Numbered from the stretch's first letter, positions 34,605-45,955 are shown. The stretch: 64,000 nucleotides of DNA from Plutella xylostella (GCF_932276165.1 NC_063987.1:2666001-2730000); one strand, 5' to 3'. Notes: generated by a model not told the origin, from the sequence alone. Made by a program: numbers and translations.

Positions 34605-34844
34605 TATTACTTTACATTTTGACACCCAGCTCCGGGCCTATCAGCTTTTCTCCTTTTCGCCTGTCTATGAATTCGCTCAGAGATTGTGCATTTTGATTAT
34701 TGAAGTTTGATGTCTTGTCGTGTTTATTAGCATAACATTATCTTGTTTGCTCTATACCGACGCGTGAGGTATCGGGATGGAATGAGGGAATCTGTAATGA
34801 GATTAATATCTGAAAGTCAAACCTCAAGATGAGTATATGAGTAA

Positions 34845-34951
34845 CTATACCTTTTTTCACGAGGAAAGACATCTGACAGGACCCTTATTACATTCGAATA
34901 AGGGTAGTTTTTGTTTGTATCAGATGTCTTTCTCCGTGAAACAAGGTATAG
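34845..34951. mobile_element. 107 bp palindromic element
   Basis: CTATACCTTTTTTCACGAGG is mirrored by CTCCGTGAAACAAGGTATAG. GAAAGACATCTGA is mirrored by TCAGATGTCTTTC. An inner ACCCTTATT...AATAAGGGT adds a second stem. TATA flanks suggest a TA target. It lies 12 bases from the next MITE. Confidence 0.7.
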
Positions 34952-34963
34952 ATTTGTATAATA

Positions 34964-35185
34964 CACTCACGGGAAATGAAAAAGTTCCATTCAGAAAATC
35001 ACCAAATCACAACGAAACGGAAAAAACTAACTTAAAGGCGCTTTCTGCAATATTGTTCATCGGAATTTTACCTACCAACAAAAAACATAAAGATTTTGTT
35101 CCAATTAACTATTAGATGTTTTAAAAAAATTACGCCATTTGGTGTCTGCATTTTGTAAGTGGCACTGTTTCTTTGCCCGTGAGTG
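34964..35185. mobile_element. 222 bp MITE, CACTCACGGG family
   Basis: CACTCACGGGAAATGAAA and TTTCTTTGCCCGTGAGTG are inverted ends flanked by TA on both sides. The non-repetitive core has no recognisable frame. Partial copies occur at 4811, 9914, 31763 and around 62187-62480. Confidence 0.75.
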
Positions 35186-35599
35186 TAATACTCGTATTGA
35201 ATAACCTAACCAACGCGAAAACACCCCGATATTTGCTACTCGGGGTAACATTACCTATGACCGAAAGAAGGCAAATCGAAAATCTATTCCGCCATTATCT
35301 AGTACAAATATTGTTATTTTAACTTGGTTTTTTTTTCAAAACTACACTTTGGTATTATCCATTACTTGCCTTAACAGATTTCAGACCTTACTCTACAATC
35401 AAAATAATCTCACTTTACGCCTTGTACAATTTTCGAAATCCCATATTTCTCTTAATTTCTTCTTGGAGTACCTATCTACAAAAGTTTTTATTTACCATAC
35501 GATTTATTTGTAAAAAAAACTCTCAGGAATTGCTCAACAATTAGTGAAAGAAAGAATTTATTGTCACAATTATAATGCCGTTTGACCCCCAAGACTTCA
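35186..35599. other. No gene seen
   Basis: AT-rich sequence. No element boundary is recognised. Confidence 0.3.
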
Positions 35600-35870
35600 C
35601 TTTCATTTTGCATAATGTTATCTAAAAGTTAGTATGGACATGCTAAAAACCCTAACAACCCCCAAAATTCAAGACTGAAAGTCGCATAACATTGGAGCGG
35701 CTGAAACGATTTTGTTAAAATATCGCTAAGAACATTCAGATATAACATTAAATGTCACCCTAAAAAACAAATACGAAAATCGATTCAGCCGTTTGGGATC
35801 TATACAACCACAGACACATACACAGATACGTTAAACTTATAACCCTCTCTATTTTTTCGAGTGTTAAAAA
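35600..35870 (+). repeat. Dispersed repeat ending CTTATAACCC...GTGTTAAAAA
   Basis: Contains CGAAAATCGATTCAGCCGTT, then CCACAGACACATACACAGAT and TTAAACTTATAACCCTCTCT. It shares its last part with 14765-14865. Its class is uncertain, possibly a Helitron-like or LINE-derived repeat. Confidence 0.5.
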
Positions 35871-38254
35871 ATATATAGATCGCCATACTGTGGCAGTATC
35901 CTCCCTAACCTTCCGTCGTCAACATAATTAAAACAGATGCGTATTGGGTGCATTAATTTATACACCTTTTTTTCTCGACTTTTAATTTGGCGCCGACTGC
36001 TTTGCATAAATTCTTTTGTTTCTTTAAAGAAAATTTGTTTCAGTGTAACAATTACTAGGGGAAAGGTAATTTATTTGAGGATTTCTCGAGTTAAGGCGGA
36101 AAGTAAATGCTTTTTATTGAGTGTAAATATATTATAGGTATAGTGGAATGTAGCTATTAATTTTCTAAAACTGAAAATCTGTAGATAGAGTTTTATAACA
36201 AGTAAAAGCCTACTCCAGCAGAAACTTTTATCGAATTTATATATTGCAAAAATATATAAAAATAGTGCAGTGTGCACGAATATTGTTCACTTTAAAGTGT
36301 GCGTAAAGTATATGTAACTTGAAAAAATAACAAGAGTAAATTCTTAGAGGCAGAAAACACCAATAAATCTCGAAAACTATAAACCTCTGGCTCACCTCAA
36401 TACAATCCTTAATATCATAATCTTACAGCGAAATGCTTTCACATTTCAACGACATCGTCCATTTTGGCGCCCTAAAATTACTTTACTAACACTAGCTTTC
36501 CATTCAAATTCATACTCAATACGGAGGGAAATAGAGGCTAAATTTGATTCGTCAGACAATCCCGGAAAATAAAATGAGTGTGTCCCTCAAAGCTATTAGT
36601 TTCGGGATTAGTGATTTTGATCCGGGATCCGCTGCCCAACGCCATATTGTTAGATCGGGATTTCGGACACTCTAATTCATATTTTCTGAAAGCCAAATAC
36701 GGTTTCCGAAATTTGAATTTAGATTTTTTTGGCAAACAACTTCCTATTTGTTCTGTAACAAACGCGTGACTGTTTTTTTTACACAAATCCGTGGAATTTA
36801 AATTTGAATTCATTCAGCTTTTAAAACTTACCTAATGTTATTTATCCTTTTCATAGGTACCAATTTTACCTGCATTAACGGTACATCACTGTCACCACGG
36901 TGACAAACCTGTGGCTGTCTATGATGAATGATAGATATCAGAATCAAAACACAGATATCCTAATAAAGTGATGAATTACTGACTTCTGACAATCGGTCGT
37001 CAGCAACGTGACCAAATTGACTTCATTCCTTTGCTTTGTATTTTTTTAATTTGTCAAAAAGTTTACTTTTTAAACCAAAGAGGCCGCATTTCAAATCAAG
37101 AAGGCATACGTCTCGGAGCGGGCCTATTTCCGTTATAAATATTCATGATTCTATTATTGTCCCCATATTGTGATACTTTGATTAAGTGTCGGCCTCTCGC
37201 CTCCTTGCTACTGATTAATGAGGTTGCATGATTGTTTAGGTTAGACAGCCTCTTTTTAGAGTTTTAAAAAGTTTTTTTTTCTTTAATTGCGTACTTAACA
37301 TGGCGATAACGTTGTTCATAAAGTTGGTTCCCAAAAAAAATATCTTCAAATACAAATGAACAGTTACAAATTAAATTAGAAGCAATTTCTTTCAGCCTAC
37401 CTTTTTAGGACTGATATAGGTACCTAAAGTATATTATAAAAATATGTATTTTTAATTTTCTTTGTAGGCATCTTTAAAAATATGCATAGAAAAATTAAAT
37501 CAATTAATAAGGCCTCAAACCCTTTACAGCTAGCGATAAAAACGAAAAGGGGTGAAATGTTTAATATTAATTAACTTAATCATCAACCATCTTGCGCTAT
37601 TAATATCAACATGTCTGCCTGTCGTGTTCTCATCACAGCTAATAGCTAGCGTTTTGTCAAGCAAAGTGTAGAAGGGTTGGAAAGATCTCATTGTTACTTG
37701 TTCTTGTTACCCTCTAGAAGCAGTGTAATTGATAAATTGGTATTTTTTATGCATGGTTTACTCAAGTTGATAAACTCACGATCAATGAAAAAAATGACAA
37801 CACCTAATGACCCCGATTTTTTTAAATATTTTCAATTTAGAATTTGATTAGAATATTTACGTTTTTAGATGGTACTTCAATATTATAGACGGCTTCATTA
37901 AGCTAGTCTTTCCCGTTTACAAGTTATTTTGTGCTTATCTCTGCCATGCTACCCACTAGCTCACTACACTCCAGTGTGATAAGTCCTTAACTTTAATCCT
38001 TGCACTCATTAAAAGTGAGCACTTTGTATTATGTATAACACAGCGTGTCGTGTAAATGTTCATTGTGAGAAAAAGGATGCCGCATGAGGCTGTGAGGCCG
38101 ACATTGTCTCTCAATATTTACATATCAATGACGAGACTGCCTTTGTTAGGAGATGACTTTTTTCACTTTCTGCCCGCTGACAGGTCATATTTATGTCATT
38201 TATCTTTTGGTTTGAGGTAAACGTCTACCTATCGGCATCGGACGTATAACAGAA
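35871..38254. other. Long stretch without recognised genes
   Basis: 2.4 kb, mostly AT-rich. 36540-36810 is a unique island with overlapping frames of 63 and 91 codons on opposite strands and no family match. Treated as non-coding. Confidence 0.35.
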
Positions 38255-38318
38255 TTTGTTCACATTGACCCCGTAAGTCACCTCATTTCGGCTTAATATA
38301 CCACTATTGCAACCCCCT
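38255..38318 (-). repeat. CAGGGTGTTGC-family end fragment
   Basis: TTTCGGCTTAATATACCACT then ATTGCAACCCCCTG and TA is one arm of the 60850-61111 family. Confidence 0.5.
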
Positions 38319-38665
38319 GTATCAGCTCTCAGTGTACAGAATTTGATTATCCCGGAAATCCCGAACTTTATAGGTAAAATTACTAATAGAACACAAGCGG
38401 ATTCATAATTTAGATTCAGAAAATAATCTTAAATCAATTTTAAACTTATTACTTTAGAGAAGGCAAGTATAGAATGACTTGATAGCCATATCTGTAAACC
38501 AGCTTCAGGCAAAATAAATCTTCTGTATTGTAAATAATAATATGTAATCTGAGTTATGGTCCTTTTGATCTTAAATTCAATTATTTTTAATAAGTTTATT
38601 TAAAGAATACAGTGATGGTAGAGTAAGCGCGCTGTTAGCTGTTAAATTTGTCCTATATTTTTAAA

Positions 38666-39848
38666 GGGGTAGCAATAAAACGAGTGACTGTAAATTACAG
38701 TTCTAAGTGTCAAAATTAATTAATTTGGGTTATAGAATTACTAAGTGAGCGACTGACTGCGAGTGACGAGAAATCAACAGAACAGCAACTTACAAACATT
38801 AATTTGAGTTACTTAAAATACAAAATGAGCAGCTTCATAATGTTTGAGCGACCTAATATTTGTTTGAGTGTCAACGTTACGTCCTGCATTTTTTTCAATA
38901 TTTGGCAAATGTATTTTTTATACTGAGCAGCATTTTATTTAAAGGGCGTCAGGCACAACAAAGTTAAATAAAATTAAATCTATGACCTCTTTCTCTGACA
39001 TTATACTGTCAGAGCAAGAGACAAACTATTTAATTTTATTTAACTTTGTTGTGCAAGACGCCCTAAATGAAGTGTTTCGAGTACAAAAGCCATTTTGAAA
39101 AATACAGTAATGAGCAGAGTATAATGAGCTCACATTTAAAAAATAAAAATAATATGAAATAACTATTTGAAGAAACACTATTCTATTAGTTGAGAAATTT
39201 TATTATTGAAATATAAGGGTAATTAAATAAAACAATGTGCTCCGTAAAAGTTAAGTAATATGCATGCATTTATTTCAATCAAATAAACAAAAAATAAAAT
39301 CAACTAAAAAAAACTTCTTATTAATACTAAGAAACATTGATAGGTATGAGGAGCCCTACTACGACTCACCTGACTGCAACGATTCGTCGCCCGCCCAAAT
39401 TCGAATTCACGCGCATTTATAAATCTGTAGTTTTAATTAAAAAAGCGTATCTAAATAAAAAACATAAGCCCTCAAATAGAATATCAGTAACCAATAATCA
39501 TTAATAAAGCAGCATACAAAACTTTGCTCAAAGTGAACTTTTTAGTAGTTCGCTAAGTATAACCTCACTTAGAAAAATCGAATCTATATCTTAATATTGA
39601 AGTTGCTCTCTCTGTATTTCCAGTCGCTCACTTAGTAATTTAGTCGCTCGGATAAAATTTTAATATCTGAAATGGATTTATCACAATCCACTTTTGGTAA
39701 GCTCGTTCTGGATTTTATTATAAATCAATATTCGTCGTCAGTTTAGTTAATTTTTCGCTTACTCAAATTCATACCGCTCAAGTTATTAAAACAGTATGTC
39801 ATCATCAGTCGCAAAGTTTTTTTTTGTTCGCTCGTTTTATAATTCCCC
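38666..39848. mobile_element. 1183 bp element with inverted degenerate-word arms
   Basis: Flanked by a perfect 8 bp duplication TTTTTAAA (38658-38665 and 39849-39856). Ends are GGGGTAGCAATAAAACGAG and CTCGTTTTATAATTCCCC, an imperfect terminal inverted repeat. The left arm (to about 39130) carries a loose series of GAGCGA/GAGTGA/TGAGCA words. The right arm (from about 39525) carries the complementary TCGCTC/TCACT words. The centre is plain AT-rich. A 120 bp MITE (38944-39063) has jumped into the left arm. There is no transposase. An 8 bp duplication fits hAT, P or foldback-type mobilisation; I cannot assign a family. Confidence 0.8.
38944..39063. mobile_element. 120 bp MITE nested in the inverted-arm element
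   Basis: GGGCGTCAGGCACAACAAAG and CTTTGTTGTGCAAGACGCCC are near-perfect arms that continue through AAATAAAATTAAAT. Flanks are TAAA on both sides (38940-38943 and 39064-39067). Younger than its host element. Confidence 0.85.
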
Positions 39849-39856
39849 TTTTTAAA

Positions 39857-40542
39857 GTACTTTACATGCAGGGTTTCAATAAAACTATAATATATTAAAA
39901 TTATAAGTCACTAAAGTGAATTTCAATAATAGTTAGTAATTAATTAGTATAAGTAGAAAGCCTCTAGTTTTCTTTCTTATATTTTCAATGTAAGTGTTAA
40001 AAAGCTTTTGTACAGTAAAACTATATGTACATACAGGTATGTAGTTAATAACTTAATTAAACACAGAATTTGTTCATATAATTATGTTTCTGGAATCCAT
40101 GTCGGTATAATCTCTACTGAAAATTGTACTGCTTTTTAAACCTAGGTATTCTAAATTAATAATCCTATTAACAAAACCAAATAATAAAATATGAAACTAA
40201 ATTTTAATCTACAGTAGCACGTAATTACCAACCACCTATTACGGTGGACAATAATCGAATTGTCTTTTACAGATAGAATCGATACTCGCATCGATTCATC
40301 CTTATTCGATGCCTTTGTAGTTTATTACGATTGTTTTAATCAACGGATTTGCATTCGGTAGTTATGGTGCGTGTAACGAAGGCAATGCTAAAGTTATGGC
40401 GCGTAAATAAATAAAGCGTATTGTGTGTTTTCTCTTAGTCGATATATAGGTATTCTTCATTTGTCTTATTAGTAAAACAACGAAAGTAGTAATAACAAGT
40501 TTAGGCCAAGTATTTAAACATAATCGTCAACCTCCTTCTATT
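39857..40542. other. No gene seen
   Basis: AT-rich, with a unique ATCGATTC-rich patch at 40240-40330 that could bind homeodomain or cut-type factors. No exon. Confidence 0.3.
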
Positions 40543-40640
40543 GGTAGAGATTACTTTAAGCAATAAGGCCGCCTTTCTGTACTTTTTCTTTTAGTTTATA
40601 AATTTGTTTTGAATTATTTATCTTTTGGTGCAAGTAAAAA
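40543..40640 (+). repeat. LINE 3'-end repeat, AGCGATAAGGCCGCC type
   Basis: GGTAGAGATTACTTTAAGCA then ATAAGGCCGCCTTTCTGTAC matches the better copy at 42645-42735 and the reversed one at 44336-44460. It is the 3' UTR of a Jockey/CR1-like LINE in my reading. Confidence 0.55.
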
Positions 40641-40990
40641 GTATTGTTTTCCATGCAGCCTCTTTGGTCAATAAATGAAAAAAGGTTAAAACTTTTCGGT
40701 GGCAGATTGCACATTTATCAGTCATCTCTGTTCCGCAACACGGTTGTTCGTAGTTTATATTTTCTATCTCCCTCTAGGCACGTGACTGGTGTACTAGTGG
40801 CCTCGAATCTTCCTGGTTTTATGGCGTTTTATATGAAAAATCACCTGCTTTTCCCGCCAAATGAGATTTCCCAACGTAATACTATTTAGGCTATCAAGGC
40901 TTCGGGGGGTATTCTATAGAGGAATTGGCTTATGAATATCCCTACTTTATGAGTGAAATATGTAGGTTCAATATTGCAGGATTGATTTAG
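40641..40990. other. No gene seen
   Basis: An 81-codon frame at 40644-40889 has no recognisable feature. TTCAATATTGCAGG at 40968 is a MITE-start word seen elsewhere in the window. Confidence 0.3.
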
Positions 40991-40997
40991 AAAATAT

Positions 40998-41110
40998 TAA
41001 TTTGATTGCATGGCGCAGTAAGTCTGACTCATATGCAAAGGGTCAAGGGTTCGATACCCGGCCAGGGCAGACACACAGATATTTACTCTCAAGACTTCAT
41101 TGTGCCCCAA
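40998..41110 (+). mobile_element. tRNA-like SINE head, diverged
   Basis: TGGCGCAGTAAGTCTGACTC (A box) and GGGTTCGATACCCGG (B box) are followed by CCAGGGCAGACACACAGATA. The layout is like SINE types A and B, but the head differs. The body after about 41110 is not recognisable. Confidence 0.6.
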
Positions 41111-42016
41111 GGATGACAAAATGCTTATAATATTCGACCTATATCTTAGGTAGGTAATATGCGTAATGTTAAGTTTATGAAATAAACGTGTTACATATAT
41201 TTGTATAAACAAATACACAACTACAATTTTAACAATCCAATGTTACAATGAGATGTTGGGTAAGTACTTGCAAACGTTCTGGATGTATAACAATTTACAA
41301 TCACCGATACAAAACTAATTGTTCCTCGGATAACAACAAAGAAAACAATAAACTAACCACCAGATAGCTATCTCGCTCATTATCTAGATAGACAATGCTA
41401 TCTAGACATTGTGACCACCATTATACTGTTTTAGGATATCGAACTAGTAATTGGAAAGTTATTTGTACGTGAGAACTGCTTTTTGAATCTGCTGGTTAAC
41501 GATTTTGACAAATTCTATGTGTATCCGCTCCGCTATAACAAATCTTAAATTATGCTTGATCTTTTTCACTTTGCACAAGAGCGTCGATTTGATCCATCAC
41601 TGCATCTTCATAAATGAAATACTTTTTTAAATATGAATTATAGGTAAGTACTATAACTAACTATATAGAGCTTCTGTAATTCTCAAGTACCTACCATGTT
41701 ACTATCAGTAATAACTTTTATTCTCTCTCAGCCTTCCATAGTCCACTGTTGGTCATTATATACTCAACTTTTATTATTTAACACTTATAAAAATAACAGT
41801 CGGTAGTTTTCCGAATAGAAATAAACACAAAATACAACCCTTTCTTCCACTAGCGTTATGAACAAATGTTAGGTACTGTCACGCACAGTCACACACATCA
41901 GTGCAGCGATTATAAGATTCGAAACCTCCGTTTACGTTGCGTATCGTCAACTGTCACTGTCAAAATGTAAGGCAAATTTGTTAGTTCCAAAAGTGACATA
42001 TATTTTTCCCATGTTA
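41111..42016. other. No gene seen
   Basis: AT-rich. An imperfect inverted pair of ATCTAGATAGACAATG-like words lies at about 41380-41410. Confidence 0.35.
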
Positions 42017-42144
42017 GGTGGAATTTCACCAAACGCTAAACGTATTTAGCAGCCTGTCATATGTCTGTCAGTTAGTACAAAATTTATTTAAAATTTAATT
42101 TAAATACTATTTAATATACGTTTAGCGTTTGGTAAAAGTGACCC
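42017..42144. mobile_element. 128 bp MITE, CACCAAACGCTAAACG family
   Basis: Both arms contain ACCAAACGCTAAACGTAT or its complement at the same distance from the end. The duplication is TTA (42014-42016 and 42145-42147). It is of PIF/Harbinger-like style. Confidence 0.8.
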
Positions 42145-42429
42145 TTAGTGTAGTTTCAAAAATAGTATCGAATCCTGTGATCGCACCTCAGATCCAAAGT
42201 TTTTAGTGGTCCATATCCGAATGGAAGACATAAGTATTCGCAAAGGGTCTCTCTGCTGCCGCTACACGGGTTCGTTATCAACGTAGATAAACGACACTAT
42301 CGCGATTAATCATAAATACGGTCCTGTGATTAGTGGAACACGCATTAAACGAGTTTATCGACATCGATACATGTGACAGTGACAAGACGCAATAGACATG
42401 AGTTGACATGACGTATCCAATAGCGGTTT

Positions 42430-42545
42430 CATTTAGGCTGAGAGTGTATGAGTGTAGGCTTTCACGGCGCCTGTACCAGCGGCCGCCGTGAAAGCCTACT
42501 TACATATTCTATGTCCGCGCCGCCGCTAAGCCAGGCTTAAGACAC
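42430..42545. repeat. GC-rich palindromic segment
   Basis: TAGGCTTTCACGGCG and CGCCGTGAAAGCCTA are exact complements about 20 bases apart. AGGCTGAG-type words are further out. A probable MITE; boundaries are uncertain. Confidence 0.5.
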
Positions 42546-42644
42546 TGGACAAAAATAATGAAAAACCCGCCCTAATCCGACACAAATTAGATAGCTGTGC
42601 CTGTGGCCCGCCTCTACTGTATAGAGTGGATTTTTATCAGCTAC

Positions 42645-42735
42645 CGGAAGAGATCGCCTTAAGCGATAAGGCCGCCCTTATTGTATTATAGATTTTAAGT
42701 TTTAAATGTTATTTTAAGTGTTTTATGTACAATAA
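42645..42735 (+). repeat. LINE 3'-end repeat, second copy
   Basis: GAAGAGATCGCCTTAAGCGA then TAAGGCCGCCCTTATTGTAT and GTACAATAAAGTTACTCC. It is the poly-A-signal end of a Jockey/CR1-like LINE, 5'-truncated. Confidence 0.6.
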
Positions 42736-42989
42736 AGTTACTCCTACCGGCAAAATGCAATTTCGCTATAAGAAGGACTCTGAAATCTAGTACTGCTATG
42801 GAACAGTTGCTTATTTTTCTCGATGTCAGCAGAGAGTGCTTTAGTTATACCATAGACTAATATTAGTCTATGGTTATACATACATAATGTTGCAAAAAGG
42901 TTATAGGTTCTAGTCAAAAGGGTAAACTAACTCTTATTCGTAAGTATATTTTTCTATTTTTATATTGAGTTATGTTTAGTTCCTACTTA

Positions 42990-43118
42990 TCATCATCATC
43001 ATCATCACGACTCATCACGTCCCCACTGCTGGGGCACGGGTCTCCTTCCAATGAAGGAAGGGTTTAGGCTTAGTCCACCACGCTGGCCTTGTGCGGGTTG
43101 GTGGACCCCAACACACTT
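42990..43118 (+). repeat. ATC-repeat plus GTCCCCACTGCTGGGGCACG block
   Basis: A run of ATC units, then CGTCCCCACTGCTGGGGCAC, CCTTCCAATGAAGGAAGGG and a TAGTCCACCACGCTGG segment. This is the best forward copy of the repeat reversed at 17985-18210. It is probably an end of an RTE-like LINE. The 93- and 73-codon frames overlapping it are not genes. Confidence 0.65.
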
Positions 43119-43410
43119 ACAGCCACATAATATCCTTATTCTGTATCTTTGTTGTATCACCGCGATGTCAAATTACAGGTTGGACTCAGGTAATTGTGAT
43201 TGGTTATTGTCTCTTGCTTTGTTTTTCGATATTGACCGATTTTGGGGATCATTCGGGGGACTTTTTGACTCATGTTTTGACAGAATTGATCAAGATTCTA
43301 ACAACACCTTGATCGCAATACGATGTGAATAAGTCTCTGACATCCGAACATTAAGTTGCCTCTAAATAGACCGATATATACCTGTACATAATATATATAT
43401 ATATATATAT

Positions 43411-43422
43411 AATAAATTATAC

Positions 43423-43464
<42 letters not shown>

Positions 43465-43476
43465 GTATAATTTATT
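43411..43476. repeat. 66 bp perfect palindrome with TA core
   Basis: AATAAATTATACAAGG and CCTTGTATAATTTATT flank 17 TA units. Another TA run lies just upstream (43388-43410). It can form a cruciform. Such AT palindromes are common breakage sites. Confidence 0.9.
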
Positions 43477-43679
43477 TATTATCTAGGAGCTTCATACCCA
43501 TACCTATTATATCGACATAATTATAGAAGGATTTGATTATGTTTTTTAGGGTATTTTTTCATTTGGCATCATGGCATCTCGACAGATTAAAAAACTAGTA
43601 CGAAACCCTCCGTTCAGTAACCAGTGACCACAGACACCTTTGCTCATTTTTTCAGTCTTGACCCTCCGTTTCGTTCGTG

Positions 43680-44189
43680 AGAACATCCGACCCGCCAGAA
43701 ATTACCATTTTTAGAGAGATTGGATTATCGGATACCTGGCTTTGCCCACTTTGAGGTTATTTTAATCTCGATTACGCCATCGATTCGACTCTTAATTCCA
43801 CGTTGTTCTCGCGCTAAAATCGATTCTAAACCTATTTGGTGAACGACTCTATTCGTTGTAGAACACAGCGCCGGTTTAAAATTAGAATTCAGAATTTTCG
43901 CTCTATAATTTTTGGATACAGAAGCGTTATTTGGATGCTGTTTAGGTCGCAAAATGCCTACTTATGAGCTTGGATGATGTCGTATGGGTTTAGAGGTAAT
44001 TTTGCATGGGATGAAGTTAATTTGAATAACTCACCGACTATTTACAGATGCGGCGCTTCCCACGCCGTCTACTGACGGTTTTCTGAAAAAGAAATACAAT
44101 TTAAATGACCGATAGAAATAAATATATTTTTTTGAACAAAGTCTCTGTGCGCCCACCGGCACCGCACATAAAAATTAGCGCGCCCTGAA
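43680..44189. other. Unique island, no exon recognised
   Basis: TCGATTC-rich unique sequence. A 75-codon minus frame at 43725-43952 has no family resemblance. Confidence 0.3.
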
Positions 44190-44316
44190 GGGCTAACATG
44201 GGGCGCAAAAGACGTGACAAAAGTTCTCCGTCGCGGTCGCTCTTGAGGCTGCGCGATGTGAGTGAGCGCACGCAAAACTTTTATCACGTCTTAATTGCGC
44301 CCCGTGTTAGCCCTTC
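44190..44316. mobile_element. MITE with GACGTGACAAAAG arms, copy 1
   Basis: GGGCTAACATGGGGCGC...AGACGTGACAAAAG is mirrored by CTTTTATCACGTCTTAATTG and GCGCCCCGTGTTAGCCC. The GC-rich core contains CGCTCTTGAGGCTGCGCGATG. Related to 61222-61340. Confidence 0.75.
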
Positions 44317-44335
44317 TGTTCGACTCTCACTAAAG

Positions 44336-44460
44336 GATAGAATAGAATAGAATAGAATAGAATACTACTTTATTGACTTAAAAATAATTTACACAAATAA
44401 CAATTTACAATATAACGCAATAGGCGGCCTTATCGCTAAAAGCGATCTCTTCCAGGCAAC
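44336..44460 (-). repeat. LINE 3'-end repeat, reversed, with TTCTA tail
   Basis: ATAGAATAGAATAGAATACT, then, reversed, a region with GGCGGCCTTATCGCTAAAAG and CGATCTCTTCCAGGCAACC. It is a third copy of the 42645 repeat, here with its simple-repeat tail. Confidence 0.65.
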
Positions 44461-44573
44461 CTTTGGGTGGAGGAGAGACTTAAAGAATAAAGGATTTGAG
44501 GTGGAGTGCGTGAATTGAAATGGACCTTCCAAAGTAACAAACCCCCAAAAATGTATAGGTGGACTCTATTAGT

Positions 44574-44692
44574 GACGGCTGAATGGTGTAATGGTGGTCC
44601 CGGGTTCGATTCCCGGCTGGGGCAGATATTTGTTTAAAGACAGATATTTGTACTTGGTTGTTGGTCTTGGTTGTTGATATTTATATTTAGTA
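44574..44692 (+). mobile_element. SINE type A, left part (interrupted)
   Basis: GACGGCTGAATGGTGTAATG then GGTCCCGGGTTCGATTCCCG (B box) and the ATATTTGTTTAAAGACAGAT block, ending at TTTAGTA. About 35 bases between A and B boxes are deleted. The SINE resumes at 46992 with TCTATCTATC, exactly where the intact copy at 62205-62468 continues. Confidence 0.8.
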
Positions 44693-44743
44693 TAGCTGTT
44701 CCCGCGCGCTTCGCTTCGCCTTAAAAAGTTTTCCCGTGGGAAT
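44693..44743 (-). mobile_element. Helitron-like element, copy 8, first part
   Basis: TAGCTGTTCCCGCGCGCTTC through CCCGTGGGAAT; the outermost C is lost. It is inserted between A and T of the SINE. It breaks off at GGGAAT and resumes at 46811 with ATTCCGGG. Confidence 0.85.
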
Positions 44744-45254
44744 GGGAGGTTTTCAACCATAGACAACGTCCATAGACAAAACCCGACAATAGATGGCGCT
44801 AGTAAATCTTCATACTGAACAGGACTGCATATTTTTTTATAGCCGGCATGGATTCGAGTCCTTTCAGCCAATACAAAAATCCATGTTTATTCCACAGAAT
44901 AATACTATGATTAAATAGTTTGCCTACAAGTTGCCTATTAAGCAAATATTGCCAAATACAAATGATTTCGTAGCATAACTGGTATTTGTTGAGAACGTGC
45001 AAACTAATAATAATAAATTGCTGTTATATGTAGTTATACATAATATTAAGTGTGAACTAGTTGAGATCATCTGCATCCTCTGTCCATGTCCGAGGCGCGA
45101 CCGCCGTGTGTAAGTATCATAATTATTCTGAGGCACGTTGGAAGTAATGATTTCTCTATGGTAGAGCAGACATTAGTAGGTGGGTACTTAGTTTTCTCTA
45201 CCCACACCACAAAACTAAAGTTTTCCGACTCTCTGAATAGCATTTATAGTAGAT

Positions 45255-45432
45255 ATGTCGTCGTGTTGTATTGTAGCTTACTGTAGAGAAAGGGGGGTGC
45301 ACAAAATTCCACAAAACGAAATAAGACGGGCAAAATGGATGGAAGCATTAAAAGAATTAAAGCCTGGATTAAACATAAAAAAGCATTCAAGAATATGCCC
45401 CGGCCACTTCAAACCATCAGACTACCTCTTAG
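45255..45432 (+). CDS. THAP zinc-finger exon (partial protein)
   Basis: The translation starts MSSCCIVAYCRERGVHKIPQ and shows the THAP (C2CH) pattern in order. There is a C-x4-C pair at residues 5 and 10, a proline near 19, an invariant tryptophan at 28 (RAKWMEAL), and the closing CPGHF (C-x2-H) followed by KPSDY. The region is about 60 residues, a complete DNA-binding domain. At 45432 it meets a GTAATA donor, after which the frame would stop within 11 codons, so the domain probably was exon 1 of a spliced gene. It lies inside the 2067 bp transposon, so I infer a transposase N-terminus rather than a host gene. The open frame and kept motif residues suggest limited decay. A domesticated THAP gene is the alternative. 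Confidence 0.75.
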
Positions 45433-45892
45433 GTAATACTACTTACTTATTCTTGCTCATTCAGTAGGTAGGTAATTAAATAAAGAATAGCCAGAGTCGT
45501 CGAAATTATCACAAAACACAGCACCGGAGACATTCGCGTATAGTGCCACAATCTTATCTGTTCCGGTGGTCAAAATGTGCAACTAACGAAACGTCATTGT
45601 CAAACGTAATTTCATACTCTGTGCGTTATTTGAGTTGTCAATTTCAATTGTTGTTATTTAATTTGTTTTGTGATTTTCTGGGTGAAATACTACCAAAAGC
45701 GCTGTAATGTAATACAAGGAAAGTAGTACTATATATATTGGCTTTTATGCAGGAAGAATAACGTATTCAGGCGCCTTTAATTCCGTTTGAAAAATTGGAG
45801 GAACGAGTTGCAGCGGCTACAGGTTAGTGTTGCCAAATATGACGAATAATTTTACCCATATACTCCATGTAATTTTATGTAATATTTTCCAG

Positions 45893-45955
45893 AGAGGCCC
45901 GTGCCCTAGCAGTGGGGACGGGATGAGTCGTGATGATACTCGTGATGAAAAGTAT
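45893..45955 (-). repeat. Short retroelement-end fragment
   Basis: AGGCCCGTGCCCTAGCAGTG followed by GGGACGGGATGAGTCGTGAT. A reversed piece of the 42990-43118 block inside the 1117 bp element. Confidence 0.6.

Noticed and set aside
43051..43332. 93-codon frame as a gene
   Set aside because: Starts inside a dispersed retroelement-end repeat and runs into unrelated sequence.
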